In this document: positions 43,312 through 52,480 of the stretch, piece by piece | How the letters are laid out: each line of letters opens with the position of its first letter | Numbering within the stretch: the stretch's first letter is position 1 | Assembly: GCA_919901855.1 (NCBI GenBank) | Contig: CAKKQC010000023.1 | Location: forward strand, 21,876 to 85,875 | Origin: a bacterium | GTDB taxonomy: Bacteria > Oederibacteriota > CAKKQC01 | DNA length: 64,000 bases | Reading direction: 5' to 3' | Made by a program: the position numbers and the translations under genes | The notes under the pieces: generated by a model | Database searches by the model: none | Seen by the model: only the letters and a program-made list of their open reading frames with translations | Told to the model about the DNA's origin: nothing

Positions 43312-44241
43312 CTAGAACTTGACGAAGAGCGAGAAGCAGTTCGTGGGCTCGAACGAGTCGATCACGCGGAACGGCAGGTACGCGTAGTCGAGATGGTACT
43401 CGGCCTCGGGGCCCAGGACCGTCGACCGGAACTGCCAGCCACCCCCGAGCGTGAACGACGTCCCGCCGTATCGGTTGTAACTTCCCCCCGCGCGAACCGC
43501 GAGATGCCCCGCCTGGAGCCACTCCACCCCCACCGCGACCTTCGTGTTCTGCTCCGTGTTTAGGAGGGCGTCCGCCGCCACCGTGAGGGCGTGCGGATAC
43601 CAGCCGCGCGTCCAGCTCAATCCCCCGCGCACGGTGATCGGCAGGGGCTCGCCGGCCTCGAGGTGCTTGATCGGGTTGCCGAGGTTCGTGATCGACAGCC
43701 CGTACCGGATCGGGTACCGGCCGGTGCCCTGGCTGAGCATCCCCAGATCGACGGCGACGGAGGTCGCCCGGATGTCCCCCAGGGCGGAATTGAAGACCTT
43801 GATGCTCACGCCGCCCGCGCCGCCCAGGCCGCCCATCCGCCGCGCGAAGGTCATGAGAATCGCTCCGTCGCTCACCGCCACCGGCTCGTCGATCGCGTCC
43901 TGGTTGGCGATGTCCGGGAGGGACCGGAAAAGCACGCTGCCGGCCCAGATCCCGAAGGACCCGAGGGGCACCGAGTAGGACGCGTACTCCGTGCGGTTGT
44001 CGGCCACGCCCGGCCAGTGCATGAGCATGAGCGACCGGGCCCCGACCGGGGCCAGCATGGCCGGGTTCACGAGCAGGGCCGAGAGGTCGCCGGCCAGCGC
44101 CGTCCCCGCGCCTCCCATCGCCAGACTGCGCGCGCCCGCCTGAACCTTGAGGAGTCCCGCCCCGGTGGTGCCGACCCCGGCCGCCCGGAGCGGCGCGGGC
44201 ACGGCGGCCAGCAGGGCGAGGAGAACGGCGATGGACCTCAC
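43312..44241 (-). CDS. PorV-type (UPF0164) outer-membrane barrel protein
   Basis: 309 residues from the GTG at 44241, which overlaps the upstream stop as GTGA. The signal peptide is VRSIAVLLALLAAVPAPLRAA. The UPF0164/PorV opening follows: GTTGAGLLKVQAGARSLAMGGAGTALAGDLSALLVNPAMLAPVGARSL. The rest is barrel-like and ends SLFVKF with a terminal Phe. It is shorter than the PorV-type protein near the left end. It closes the operon holding the SprA-like translocon and a FlgD-tailed secreted protein, the same partners PorV has in type IX secretion. Confidence 0.83.
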   Translation of the reverse strand: MRSIAVLLALLAAVPAPLRAAGVGTTGAGLLKVQAGARSLAMGGAGTALAGDLSALLVNPAMLAPVGARSLMLMHWPGVADNRTEYASYSVPLGSFGIWAGSVLFRSLPDIANQDAIDEPVAVSDGAILMTFARRMGGLGGAGGVSIKVFNSALGDIRATSVAVDLGMLSQGTGRYPIRYGLSITNLGNPIKHLEAGEPLPITVRGGLSWTRGWYPHALTVAADALLNTEQNTKVAVGVEWLQAGHLAVRAGGSYNRYGGTSFTLGGGWQFRSTVLGPEAEYHLDYAYLPFRVIDSFEPTNCFSLFVKF

Positions 44242-46367
44242 CGGATCACCGCCACGGTCCGGAAGTCCCGCTTGCGGTTGACCTCGAGCACGACGAGGTA
44301 GACGCCGCTGGCCACCAGTTCCCCGTTGCCGTTGGTGCCGTCCCAGACGAGGGGCGGCAGGCCGTAGTTGTGCGAGTTGAACGGGGTATCCTGCGTGTAG
44401 GGACCCTGCTGGTCCTGGTCGTAGAGCTTGCGGACTAGTTCGCCCGCCTGGGTCCATACCGACACCCGGAGCCGGCCTGGCTCCGTGATCTGGTAAATGA
44501 TATCGAGCCGCTCGCCCCGCGCCGGCCGCATGCGGTTCCGGTTGAGGTAGGTCCGGTTGGTCGGCAGCACGACGTCGATGATCGTGCTCGGGTACGCGTC
44601 ACCGAGGTTCCCCGCCGCGTCGATGGGCCGGATGATGTACAGGTACCGCTTGCCGTAGGTCGGCACGGTCAGGTCCACGAAGAAGAGATCCGTGCATGGG
44701 GTGGGATTGAGGCGGAGCAGGGACGACCCGCCGTCGTCGCTCCGGAAGATCGCGTAGCCGGCCAGCGGGGCGAAGCTGCCGTTCGTCGCCGCGGTCCAGG
44801 ACAGCCGCACGGCCCGGGGACCTGAAGGGTCCATCCGGGCGACGGGCTGGCCCCGCCCCGACGCCGGCCGGAAGGGAATCGCGGACAGGAACGACGGCCG
44901 GCGGTCCGGACAGCACGGCACGAACATGTACCAGTACGTCTGAAGGTTCGTCAGGGGGGGGGACCCGGCAAGGGTCGTCAGGTACTCGTCCTTTACGGCT
45001 CCCGCATTCGTGACCGGCGAGCCCCGAATGCCGGCGAACGGCCCGCCGGGGTCCGTGGACCTGAAGATGCTGTAGCTGGCGACCGTTGGTTCCGGGTAGG
45101 GATTAGACGGCCAGAACAGCTTGACGTACCCGTCCCCCGGCTGAACAGTCAACGGCGTCGCGCTCAGCGTGTGGCCCGAATCCACGAGCGCCGTCACCGT
45201 CATCGGCACCACGCCCCCAATCGCGTCCGAGAACGCGCTGGCCCCGCACGCCGAAAGCGTCTGGATCCGGTACGTGTAGCTGGCGCCGTTCGCAAGCCCC
45301 TGGTCCCAGAACATCCTCGTATCCAGATCGTGCAGCGTGCCGCCGGTCACTCCTTCGGCTCCCACCGGGGCGTAGGTCGAACCACCGTCGGCGCTCCGCC
45401 AGATCTCGTAGCCCGCGGTGACGCCTCCCCCGGCCTCCCCCGTCGGGGACCAGGTGAGGACGGCCCAGGAGTCCCCCCCATATGCGGTGGCGGAGATCCA
45501 CGGGACCGCCTCGACCACGTCGGCCGACTGCGTCCACAACTGCGGCGGACTCACCACCGCAGCCGCGCCGCATCCCGTACCGCCGGTCGCGAACGCGGTG
45601 AGCGTCGTCGACCACGAAATCGAGACGCAGGTCGGCGAGGCGCTGAGAGAGAAGCTGAGCAGGCCGAACGGAGGCAGTTCCACGGCCTGCGCGCTCCACA
45701 CGAAGAGCGTCCCGGAACCGGGCTGGGAGATCACGGCGGGCGCCCCGAACGGGGCGGGCTGGCCGGACGCATAGACGCCCGCGGCCGGGGGCAGGGTGTC
45801 CGTGATCGTGATATCCATGACGGTCGCGGTGCCAGTGTTCAGGAGCGCGATCGCGTAGTTCCGGCTGTCTCCGGACTTGACGAGGTTCACCTGGTAGGCG
45901 TGGCCCAGGATGAATCCCGGCGCGCTCGCCGCCGCCTCGACCGTGGTCGCCCCAGTGGCCGCGACCCACACGGTCGAGCCCACCCAGGCGGCGTCGCATG
46001 TCACCCCCACGGTGCCCGTGATCGTGAAGGTGTAGGTCGAGAGCGGCGCCATGGTCAGCCCGGTGGCGCTCCACGCGTAGATCGTCCCGGTCGCCCCCGA
46101 AGTGACGGCCACCGAGAATGCGTCGTCATGCCAGGTCGTCGTGCCCGTGACCTGCGGCGCCACCGTGTCCACGAGCTCGATCGACGTTATGGACTCGTCT
46201 CCCGTGTTCTCGACCACGACCTGCCAGCTCACCGCACCGCCCGAGACCGGGGCGGCGGGAGTCTGACCGACCGAAATCCCGACGTTCACGGTGGCCGCCG
46301 CGGCCCCCGCAAGGCAGGCGGCGACGACGGCCGGCACCAGGCGCGAAATCGGCATCCGGTTCCCCAT
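44238..46367 (-). CDS. Secreted protein with DUF11-like, FN3-like and FlgD-tail domains
   Basis: A 709-residue secreted protein with a signal peptide (LVPAVVAACLAGAAAA, cleavage near residue 25). Two DUF11-like repeats follow, each with the N-T-G-x-x-x-x-x-x-x-x-D-T pattern: VVVENTGDESITSIELVDTVAP and IALLNTGTATVMDITITDTLPP. The middle holds three fibronectin-III-like modules (GYEIWRSADGGSTY, SYSIFRSTDPGGPF, GYAIFRSDDGGSSL). The C-terminus is a FlgD-type Ig domain (VSVWTQAGELVRKLY, WDGTNGNGELVASGVYLVV) ending RTVAVIR like the tails near the left end. It starts 1 base after the sprA-like gene and is probably a surface-exposed cargo of that system. Confidence 0.8.
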   Translation of the reverse strand: MGNRMPISRLVPAVVAACLAGAAAATVNVGISVGQTPAAPVSGGAVSWQVVVENTGDESITSIELVDTVAPQVTGTTTWHDDAFSVAVTSGATGTIYAWSATGLTMAPLSTYTFTITGTVGVTCDAAWVGSTVWVAATGATTVEAAASAPGFILGHAYQVNLVKSGDSRNYAIALLNTGTATVMDITITDTLPPAAGVYASGQPAPFGAPAVISQPGSGTLFVWSAQAVELPPFGLLSFSLSASPTCVSISWSTTLTAFATGGTGCGAAAVVSPPQLWTQSADVVEAVPWISATAYGGDSWAVLTWSPTGEAGGGVTAGYEIWRSADGGSTYAPVGAEGVTGGTLHDLDTRMFWDQGLANGASYTYRIQTLSACGASAFSDAIGGVVPMTVTALVDSGHTLSATPLTVQPGDGYVKLFWPSNPYPEPTVASYSIFRSTDPGGPFAGIRGSPVTNAGAVKDEYLTTLAGSPPLTNLQTYWYMFVPCCPDRRPSFLSAIPFRPASGRGQPVARMDPSGPRAVRLSWTAATNGSFAPLAGYAIFRSDDGGSSLLRLNPTPCTDLFFVDLTVPTYGKRYLYIIRPIDAAGNLGDAYPSTIIDVVLPTNRTYLNRNRMRPARGERLDIIYQITEPGRLRVSVWTQAGELVRKLYDQDQQGPYTQDTPFNSHNYGLPPLVWDGTNGNGELVASGVYLVVLEVNRKRDFRTVAVIR

Positions 46368-46368
46368 C

Positions 46369-49300
46369 CTAGAAGTTGAACATGAACGTCCCGAAGAAGG
46401 AAAATGCCTTGAAACTCGATATCGGCGTCGTGAAGTCCTTGACCTGGTCGAACTGCGCGCGGAACCGCAGATTGATGCCCTTCAGCATCTCGTATTCGAA
46501 CTCGGTGAAATCCTGGAGCTCCTGGGCCTTCCGGTTCCCGAAGGTCTGCCCGATCGCCTCGTTGTTAATGAAGTTCATCCGGAAGTTGTGGCGGATCGTG
46601 AACAGGTTCGTGAGCTTGAGCCGCCACCAGATCAGGGGGATGTCGAGCCCCGCGCTCTTGCTGTAGCTCAAGGATGCGCTCGGCTGGAGGCTCCGCTGGA
46701 TGGTCTTGACCACGGGCGGAATCCTCGTCATCGACACGTCGGCGGACATCGAAACGTTCCCGCTGAGATTCTTGACCGGACTGAACCCCATGCTGCCCGT
46801 CGCGTTGTGGTTCTCGGTGATGTTCGTCGGCTGATCCCTGAAATCGAAGGTCGTCGCCTTCCGGAAGTTGTACGTGGACTCCAACCCGTCGAACTTCATC
46901 CAGAAGAGCGGGGTCACGCCGAAAAACTTGGTAATGAGCTCGTGCCGCGTCAGCGAGAATCCGGTTCCCGCGGTCGTCGACGTCGTCCGGGTTCGAAGCT
47001 TCTGCTGGAGCAGAGTCGATTCGCGGAAACTCCAGTTTGGCGTGAACTGGAGGGCCCGGAGGAACACCATGCGCCCCCCCGCGACATACGTCTCGGCGAA
47101 CGAGTTCGCGGCCGATAGATTGTCGTTCTTCCGGTCGATCCACCACAGGTCCCGGAGCGGCACCCGGCGCGTGACCGGATCGATGACCACCGTCTTGGTG
47201 CCGGTCGTCTGCGTCACGTCGTTGTAGGTCCCGCTCGTCTCGATCGTGTAGCCGAGGTTGAAACTCTGGTCGATCAGGGCCTTCCACCACTCGCCCGGCC
47301 GCAGATCGAGGTTGTTCGTGAGCATGCTGTTGCTCGCGAGGTTAGCCCGCGTGAAGTCGCGCGAGACCTTGCCGTTCCAGTTGGACGACGGCGTGACGCC
47401 CTTCATGCCGTCGATCCGGTTGTCCAACCCGGCGGAGACGTCCTGGAGGACGGGGACGAACCGGCCCGCGCTGTTGATCGAGTTCGGATTCTCGATGTTG
47501 GCCACCTGGAGCGACCCGATGATCCCGCGCGTCCGGTTCATGTGGTAGCCCGCCCGGGGCGAGGTCGCGTAACCGGGCAGGATCGGCACCTTGAGCTTCT
47601 TGAGAACGGCCAGCGGATGGTAGGTCGTGCGAGCGTCGTACTGCTCGTCCAGGGTCTCGGAGGTGCGGTCCACGAGATTCTTGAAGATCTCGGACGGCCC
47701 GTAGTTCGTCCGGTCCTTGGTGTAGCGGGCGGACGCGCGCGCCTCCCCTCCGCTTCCGAGCGGGATGACGCGGAACAGGTTCCCGTCCAGCGGCGCGCGC
47801 ACCTGGGGCTGGGCCGACCACGTAACCCGGTTGTAGTCCGCCCCGGCCACCCCGGTCAGATATGCGACCGTCTGTTCCGACCGGTTCGCGGACACGTCCA
47901 CCGACACGGGGGCGAGGTGCTGGCTCGACACGGTGACCTGGTACGAGTCGGCTTGCGTGTCCGGCGAGAAGAAGTACACGGGGTCGTCGCGGTGCGAGCT
48001 CTCGACGTAGGCGACGTCGTGCTGCCAGTTCCCCGTGATCGGGAGCTTCGGGATCTGCCGGATCTGCAGGTTCGACCCGATGGACCGGCGGTGCTGGTCG
48101 TTCGCGATGAATGCGGCCTGGTCCAGCAGGCGGAAGTCGTTGTCCAGCTCCCGGTAGGTCGTGTCGAGGATGATGCCGGCGTTCGCCGGCAGTATCTCCT
48201 GGTTGGGATCGACGATGAAGGTCGAACCCATGGGCGTGGACATCCTGACGTTCACCTTCCGGGCGATGCCCGTCTTGTGCGCGGGAGTGACGAGCCGGAT
48301 GTTGTTGATCCAGAGGCTCTCGGTCGCGGCCGACGCCGCCGGGTCGTACCGGATCACGCCGATCGCGAACTGGCGCACGCCCGAGAGGGTGGGCGTGCCG
48401 ACGCGCGCCCGGTTGCGCTGGTCGCGGAGGTTGATCACGACGGTCTGCCAGCCCGGCCCGATGTGGTCCAGGGGCACGTTGAACTGGAAGTAGTTGCTGT
48501 CGTCGCCTCCCGCCCGCAGGAAGAGGATCTCGCCGTTGTTCTCGTTGAACACGTGCGCCTTGAACACGTCGAGACGCAGCTCCTCGTAATCCAGGAGGTT
48601 GACGGGCGTCGGAAAGGCCCGCGAGGCGAAGTAGTTGCCCCCGAGGTCGTCGTAGAGGTTGTAGTCGAGCTTGAGGGCCTGCTCCCGGCGCTCGGCATCG
48701 GTCTCGCGCACCTGGTAGTAGGTCAGCAGCGGCACGTACTCGGCCGCCGTCTCCTCGCTGATCGCGCTCACGTTGAATCTCGTATTGTCCACCGGCAGCG
48801 TGCTCCCCGGCGTCGTCCGCAGGACCCAGCGGTTGCCGGTCACCCCCAGGCTCTCGATCCTGATCTTGCCGGACGGGTGGGCGCCCGAGGCGTCGCCCTG
48901 GAGCCAGATGCGCATGTGCCGGATGACCGACTTGTCGGGGGCGTCGGGCGTCTTGGCGAAGGTGACGGTCAGGTTGGGCACGGCCTCGGTCTTCACCACC
49001 AGGTCCCCGGCCAGGCTGGTGAAGGAAAGCGGGATCTTGACGTAGTTCCAGCCGGTCCAGGACACGCGCATCCGGTACTCGAAGTACTGGTTCCGCGTGT
49101 CGAGCACGCCGTTACCGTTCATGTCCTCGGTGTTCAGGAGCGTCCCGCCGGGCCCCGGGTACCCGGTGCCGTTGATCGTCATCACGCCGTTGCCGCCCCA
49201 GAACGGGCTCCCGTCGTGGTTGATCCCCGTATCCTCCCCCGCGTTCAGGACGAAGTCCCCGTTGAGGTCCTCGGTATCCAGCGCCGGGTGGGTAGCCGCG

Positions 49301-52224
49301 TTCCCGTTGCCGTCCTCGGACACCACGCCCAGGCTGACCGAGAGCATGTTGTTGCTGTTATCGCCGTACACCCACATCTCCAGGTACTGGTAGTTCGTCA
49401 GATCGAGCCCCACCGGCGACAGCACGTACCGGAGCCCCTCCCACTGCCCGGGCCCCAGCCCTTCGTAGTTCAGGTCCAGCGTCCGCGCCAGGTCCGAGAA
49501 GTGCCCTCCCTGCTCGGTCTTCCAGGCCAGCTTCGCCGTCCGATTGGCTTGGCTCGTCGTCGGCGTCTCCGGCGCGGAACCCGGGAACCAGCTCGACGCC
49601 TCCGACCCCGCGTCGATCACGTCGTCCACGCCCTCCATGCTGTCGATCATGGCCACGCCCTTCTCCGCGACGCCCGACGGGTCGTACGAGTTCGGATTGA
49701 TGTTCGAGCGCGCCACCTCGCCCCTGATCTCCATCTCGAGCGGCACGACGGCGCGCTGGAACCCCGGCAGGACGCGCAGGACCTCGGACAGGTCGCCCCG
49801 GGACAGGAACGTCCGTCCGTCCAGCCCCGCGATCGACGTGGCTTTCGGCGCCGCGGAGGGCGAAGGCACGTCCTGGGGATTCTGCGCCGCGTTCGACAGG
49901 TAGGTCACCCCGAGCCCCGACCGCTCCGACATCGCGTACTGCGCCCGAGCCCCCCACAGGAAGCTCTGGAACTGGCCCCCGAACGGCAGGTACTCGTAAT
50001 CGATCTGGATCCGGGAGTCGTACCGGATCTGCTCGGGGCGCAGGAAGGTCACGTTCCCGAAGTCGTAGTCGATGAAGTAGTCCACGTCCCGCATGAGCAC
50101 CCGTCCGTCCATCGTGACGCGCTCGCTGCCGCGGACGATGCTGATGTTCTTGAGGCGGAATGACGTCGCCCGCACGAGGAAGCTCATGACGAGCTTGTAC
50201 CGGGGACTCGAGAACCGTGTCATCGTCCCGTAGCCGTAGGCGTTACCTCCCGGCTTGGTGGCGCTCTGCCACCACGGCTGGTTCGCCGCGTCCCATGCGA
50301 AGGGCTGCTCCGTCGCCGGCGCGTCCATGTAGTCCGCGTTGTTCGGCGGAACGCCGCAAGCGGACCCGAGGGCGCGGTTCGGATAGCTCGTGTAGTGTCC
50401 CGCCGGGTCGTAGTAGGGCGAGGATACATCCGGCGAGAGCCTCGGGTGGCCGCCCCGCCCCGCGGCCCCCAGGACTTTGAGGACGCCGAAGTCGTAGAAG
50501 TCGGAATCCAGGAGAGGGTTGATGATGCCGAGCACCTCGTTGCCCGCCGAGTCGTAGACGCGGATCGTGAACTCGGCGTCGAAGTCCTTGGGCACGATGT
50601 TGCGGAAGCCGAGCTGGTACCAATTCGTGATCATGTGGGCGTCGCCGGCCCCCGTATGGGGCCCGTCGAAGATCAGGTGCGCATCCCCCGTCGTGTCAGC
50701 CCAGAAGGTCGTCGTGATGTCCCAGTTCGACTTGAGGTTGCAGAGCGTCTCCGAATTGATGCGCGCCCCCGGCAGCCCGCCGAAGTTGACCGGAAGTCCG
50801 TCCCCGTAGGTGAAGGACACGGCGATCGCCGCCGTGTTCGAGATCGTGCGGTTGAAGGTCAGGACGCCGGTGGCGTAGTCGATCGAGTAGTCGACGCCCT
50901 GGTACAGGGGATCGAAGTGGAAGGTGCCGACCTGCATAGTGACACCCGGCACGTCGTTCGACGCCAGCCCGTCGTCCAGCCAGACCTGCTCCGATCCCGG
51001 CTTGATCCCCAGGTGGGTCTTTACCATCGCCGGGTTCGTGATGTAGAAGTACCGGTTGGCCACGTAAGAGTAGTCGAAGAACTCCGGCTTCTGCCGGGAG
51101 GCCGTCCCCACGAACTGCTCGCTCGCGTTGATCCCCTGGGTCTGGGTCGCCACGCCCGTGACCTTCAGCCGCTCGAGGGGACGCGCCTGGAGGCGCACGC
51201 CGAAGAGCGTCTTGTTGTAACCGGTGAACTCGGTGTCGGAAAGCTGCAGGTTGATGTCCCCGAACTCGGCCCGCTCGATGGTCTCCTGCGGTTCGCCCTG
51301 GTAGACCACCTGGATGCGCTGGCGCGTCGTCTCGGGGGCGGTGTCGTCGTAGTCCACGTCGACCGTGATCTTCTTCCCCACCGTGCCCATCAGCCGGACC
51401 TGCAACTGCTGCTGGAGGTCGAGCCGCTGGTTCTGCGCCCCCGAGATCTGGGACGTCCCCGGCGAGTTCTTGGGCGTCCGGATCGTGTAGCCGAGGGACA
51501 CGACCTTGCGGCCGGAAACGGATAGCTGGCTCTCGCCGAATCCGTACTCGACCTTCGGGATTTCGCTGATCACGACCGCGCCCTCCGGCCGCGCGCGCCC
51601 CTCCTCCGACGGCGTCGACAGACGCCCCTGCTCATCCACCCCCCGGACCGTGTAGTAGTACGTCAGGCCGTTCTCGGGCGGCCCCGTGGACGCCCCCTCG
51701 GTGTCCGAAAACTCCGTACCGGTCACGAGGGACCGGTTGACGGGCACCGGCCCGTAGACGCCCTCCTCGGTCGAGCGGTACACGTTGTAGCCGAGGATGC
51801 CGGGGGCCGGGGAGGGCAGCCATGACAGGTTCACGCTCTTGTCGGCACCGATCGCGACGAGGGCTTCCGGCGGCGGCGGGCCTCCGCCATCCGGCATCCC
51901 GGCTTCGCTCCCCAAGCCGGGAACAGGCTGGCCTTGGATCTCGCCGGGCATCTGCGCCGATTCGGTTCCCACCGGGGCGGCGGCCTCCCCGCCGGTCGCC
52001 GAAGCGGTCAGGGCTGGCATCCCGCCGGACGGCGAGAAAGCCGTAGAAGCAATCGAGACGGCGGGTTCTGACCGGGCTTGGGCCTGCGGCTGCATTGGAG
52101 CCGCCGCGGGAGCCGCGCCCAACGCGGGCCCCGCGAGCAGTCCGACGGCGATCAGTGCCCCCAGATGCACGCCCAAGATGACCTCCCGCGAACAGACGCG
52201 CACGCCGGTGATCGTGACGCCCAT
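46369..52224 (-). CDS. sprA: SprA-like type IX outer-membrane translocon protein
   Basis: A 1951-residue giant outer-membrane protein. After a signal segment (LGALIAVGLLAGPALGA) comes an Ala/Pro-rich linker and a fibronectin-III-like module (about 120-215, GYNVYRSTEEGVYGPVPVN), then the SprA family body. Its hallmark early region reads LDLQQQLQVRLMGTVGKKITVDVDYDDTAPETTRQRIQVVYQGEPQETIERAEFGDINLQLSDTEFTGYNKTLFGVR. Repeated strand blocks follow to a terminal FFGTFMFNF. In Flavobacterium, SprA forms the 36-strand pore and binds PorV. An N-terminal FN3 module is not something I know from that protein, and the total length is somewhat short of 2,400. The next genes are a FlgD-tailed protein and a PorV-type barrel. 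Confidence 0.85.
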   Translation of the reverse strand: MGVTITGVRVCSREVILGVHLGALIAVGLLAGPALGAAPAAAPMQPQAQARSEPAVSIASTAFSPSGGMPALTASATGGEAAAPVGTESAQMPGEIQGQPVPGLGSEAGMPDGGGPPPPEALVAIGADKSVNLSWLPSPAPGILGYNVYRSTEEGVYGPVPVNRSLVTGTEFSDTEGASTGPPENGLTYYYTVRGVDEQGRLSTPSEEGRARPEGAVVISEIPKVEYGFGESQLSVSGRKVVSLGYTIRTPKNSPGTSQISGAQNQRLDLQQQLQVRLMGTVGKKITVDVDYDDTAPETTRQRIQVVYQGEPQETIERAEFGDINLQLSDTEFTGYNKTLFGVRLQARPLERLKVTGVATQTQGINASEQFVGTASRQKPEFFDYSYVANRYFYITNPAMVKTHLGIKPGSEQVWLDDGLASNDVPGVTMQVGTFHFDPLYQGVDYSIDYATGVLTFNRTISNTAAIAVSFTYGDGLPVNFGGLPGARINSETLCNLKSNWDITTTFWADTTGDAHLIFDGPHTGAGDAHMITNWYQLGFRNIVPKDFDAEFTIRVYDSAGNEVLGIINPLLDSDFYDFGVLKVLGAAGRGGHPRLSPDVSSPYYDPAGHYTSYPNRALGSACGVPPNNADYMDAPATEQPFAWDAANQPWWQSATKPGGNAYGYGTMTRFSSPRYKLVMSFLVRATSFRLKNISIVRGSERVTMDGRVLMRDVDYFIDYDFGNVTFLRPEQIRYDSRIQIDYEYLPFGGQFQSFLWGARAQYAMSERSGLGVTYLSNAAQNPQDVPSPSAAPKATSIAGLDGRTFLSRGDLSEVLRVLPGFQRAVVPLEMEIRGEVARSNINPNSYDPSGVAEKGVAMIDSMEGVDDVIDAGSEASSWFPGSAPETPTTSQANRTAKLAWKTEQGGHFSDLARTLDLNYEGLGPGQWEGLRYVLSPVGLDLTNYQYLEMWVYGDNSNNMLSVSLGVVSEDGNGNAATHPALDTEDLNGDFVLNAGEDTGINHDGSPFWGGNGVMTINGTGYPGPGGTLLNTEDMNGNGVLDTRNQYFEYRMRVSWTGWNYVKIPLSFTSLAGDLVVKTEAVPNLTVTFAKTPDAPDKSVIRHMRIWLQGDASGAHPSGKIRIESLGVTGNRWVLRTTPGSTLPVDNTRFNVSAISEETAAEYVPLLTYYQVRETDAERREQALKLDYNLYDDLGGNYFASRAFPTPVNLLDYEELRLDVFKAHVFNENNGEILFLRAGGDDSNYFQFNVPLDHIGPGWQTVVINLRDQRNRARVGTPTLSGVRQFAIGVIRYDPAASAATESLWINNIRLVTPAHKTGIARKVNVRMSTPMGSTFIVDPNQEILPANAGIILDTTYRELDNDFRLLDQAAFIANDQHRRSIGSNLQIRQIPKLPITGNWQHDVAYVESSHRDDPVYFFSPDTQADSYQVTVSSQHLAPVSVDVSANRSEQTVAYLTGVAGADYNRVTWSAQPQVRAPLDGNLFRVIPLGSGGEARASARYTKDRTNYGPSEIFKNLVDRTSETLDEQYDARTTYHPLAVLKKLKVPILPGYATSPRAGYHMNRTRGIIGSLQVANIENPNSINSAGRFVPVLQDVSAGLDNRIDGMKGVTPSSNWNGKVSRDFTRANLASNSMLTNNLDLRPGEWWKALIDQSFNLGYTIETSGTYNDVTQTTGTKTVVIDPVTRRVPLRDLWWIDRKNDNLSAANSFAETYVAGGRMVFLRALQFTPNWSFRESTLLQQKLRTRTTSTTAGTGFSLTRHELITKFFGVTPLFWMKFDGLESTYNFRKATTFDFRDQPTNITENHNATGSMGFSPVKNLSGNVSMSADVSMTRIPPVVKTIQRSLQPSASLSYSKSAGLDIPLIWWRLKLTNLFTIRHNFRMNFINNEAIGQTFGNRKAQELQDFTEFEYEMLKGINLRFRAQFDQVKDFTTPISSFKAFSFFGTFMFNF

Positions 52225-52263
52225 CCGGGGGCGTTACGTCCCGACGCCGGCCCTCAGCTCCCC

Positions 52264-52461
52264 TTAAGCGCCCGTCCCGGACGTCGCCCGGCCCGCGAGC
52301 TCCGGCACGCGATCATCCCGCCGCGCCGGTTCGGTCCCGGCCTCGCCGCGCGCCGGCTCGGCCAGGAGCGTTTCCAGTTCCTGGGCGACCGCGCGGTCGG
52401 AGTTGCGCCCCGACGCTCTGAGGGTCTCGATCTCTCCCCAGCGATCCAGCGACCAGCACAT
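52264..52461 (-). CDS. Small unrecognised protein downstream of pepA
   Basis: A 65-residue open frame starting at an ATG 19 bases after the pepA stop, preceded by GGGGAGG as a possible ribosome-binding sequence (11-base spacing). It begins MCWSLDRWGEIETLRASGRNSDRAVAQELETLLAE, suggesting a short helical start, and ends in a Pro/Glu/Arg-rich tail. No family recognised. It ends 39 bases before the sprA-like start. It may be a real small gene or chance coding in a GC-rich gap. Confidence 0.35.
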   Translation of the reverse strand: MCWSLDRWGEIETLRASGRNSDRAVAQELETLLAEPARGEAGTEPARRDDRVPELAGRATSGTGA

Positions 52462-52480
52462 GGTTACCCGGTCCTCCCCG

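Noticed and set aside
43312..44241. Start of the PorV-type gene about 70 codons upstream
   Set aside because: The extended part overlaps the secreted-protein gene and lacks a signal peptide; the GTG at 44241 begins a clean one.
47542..50163. 870-codon open frame antisense to the sprA-like gene
   Set aside because: Val/Arg/Asp-rich shadow without a start signal or motif.
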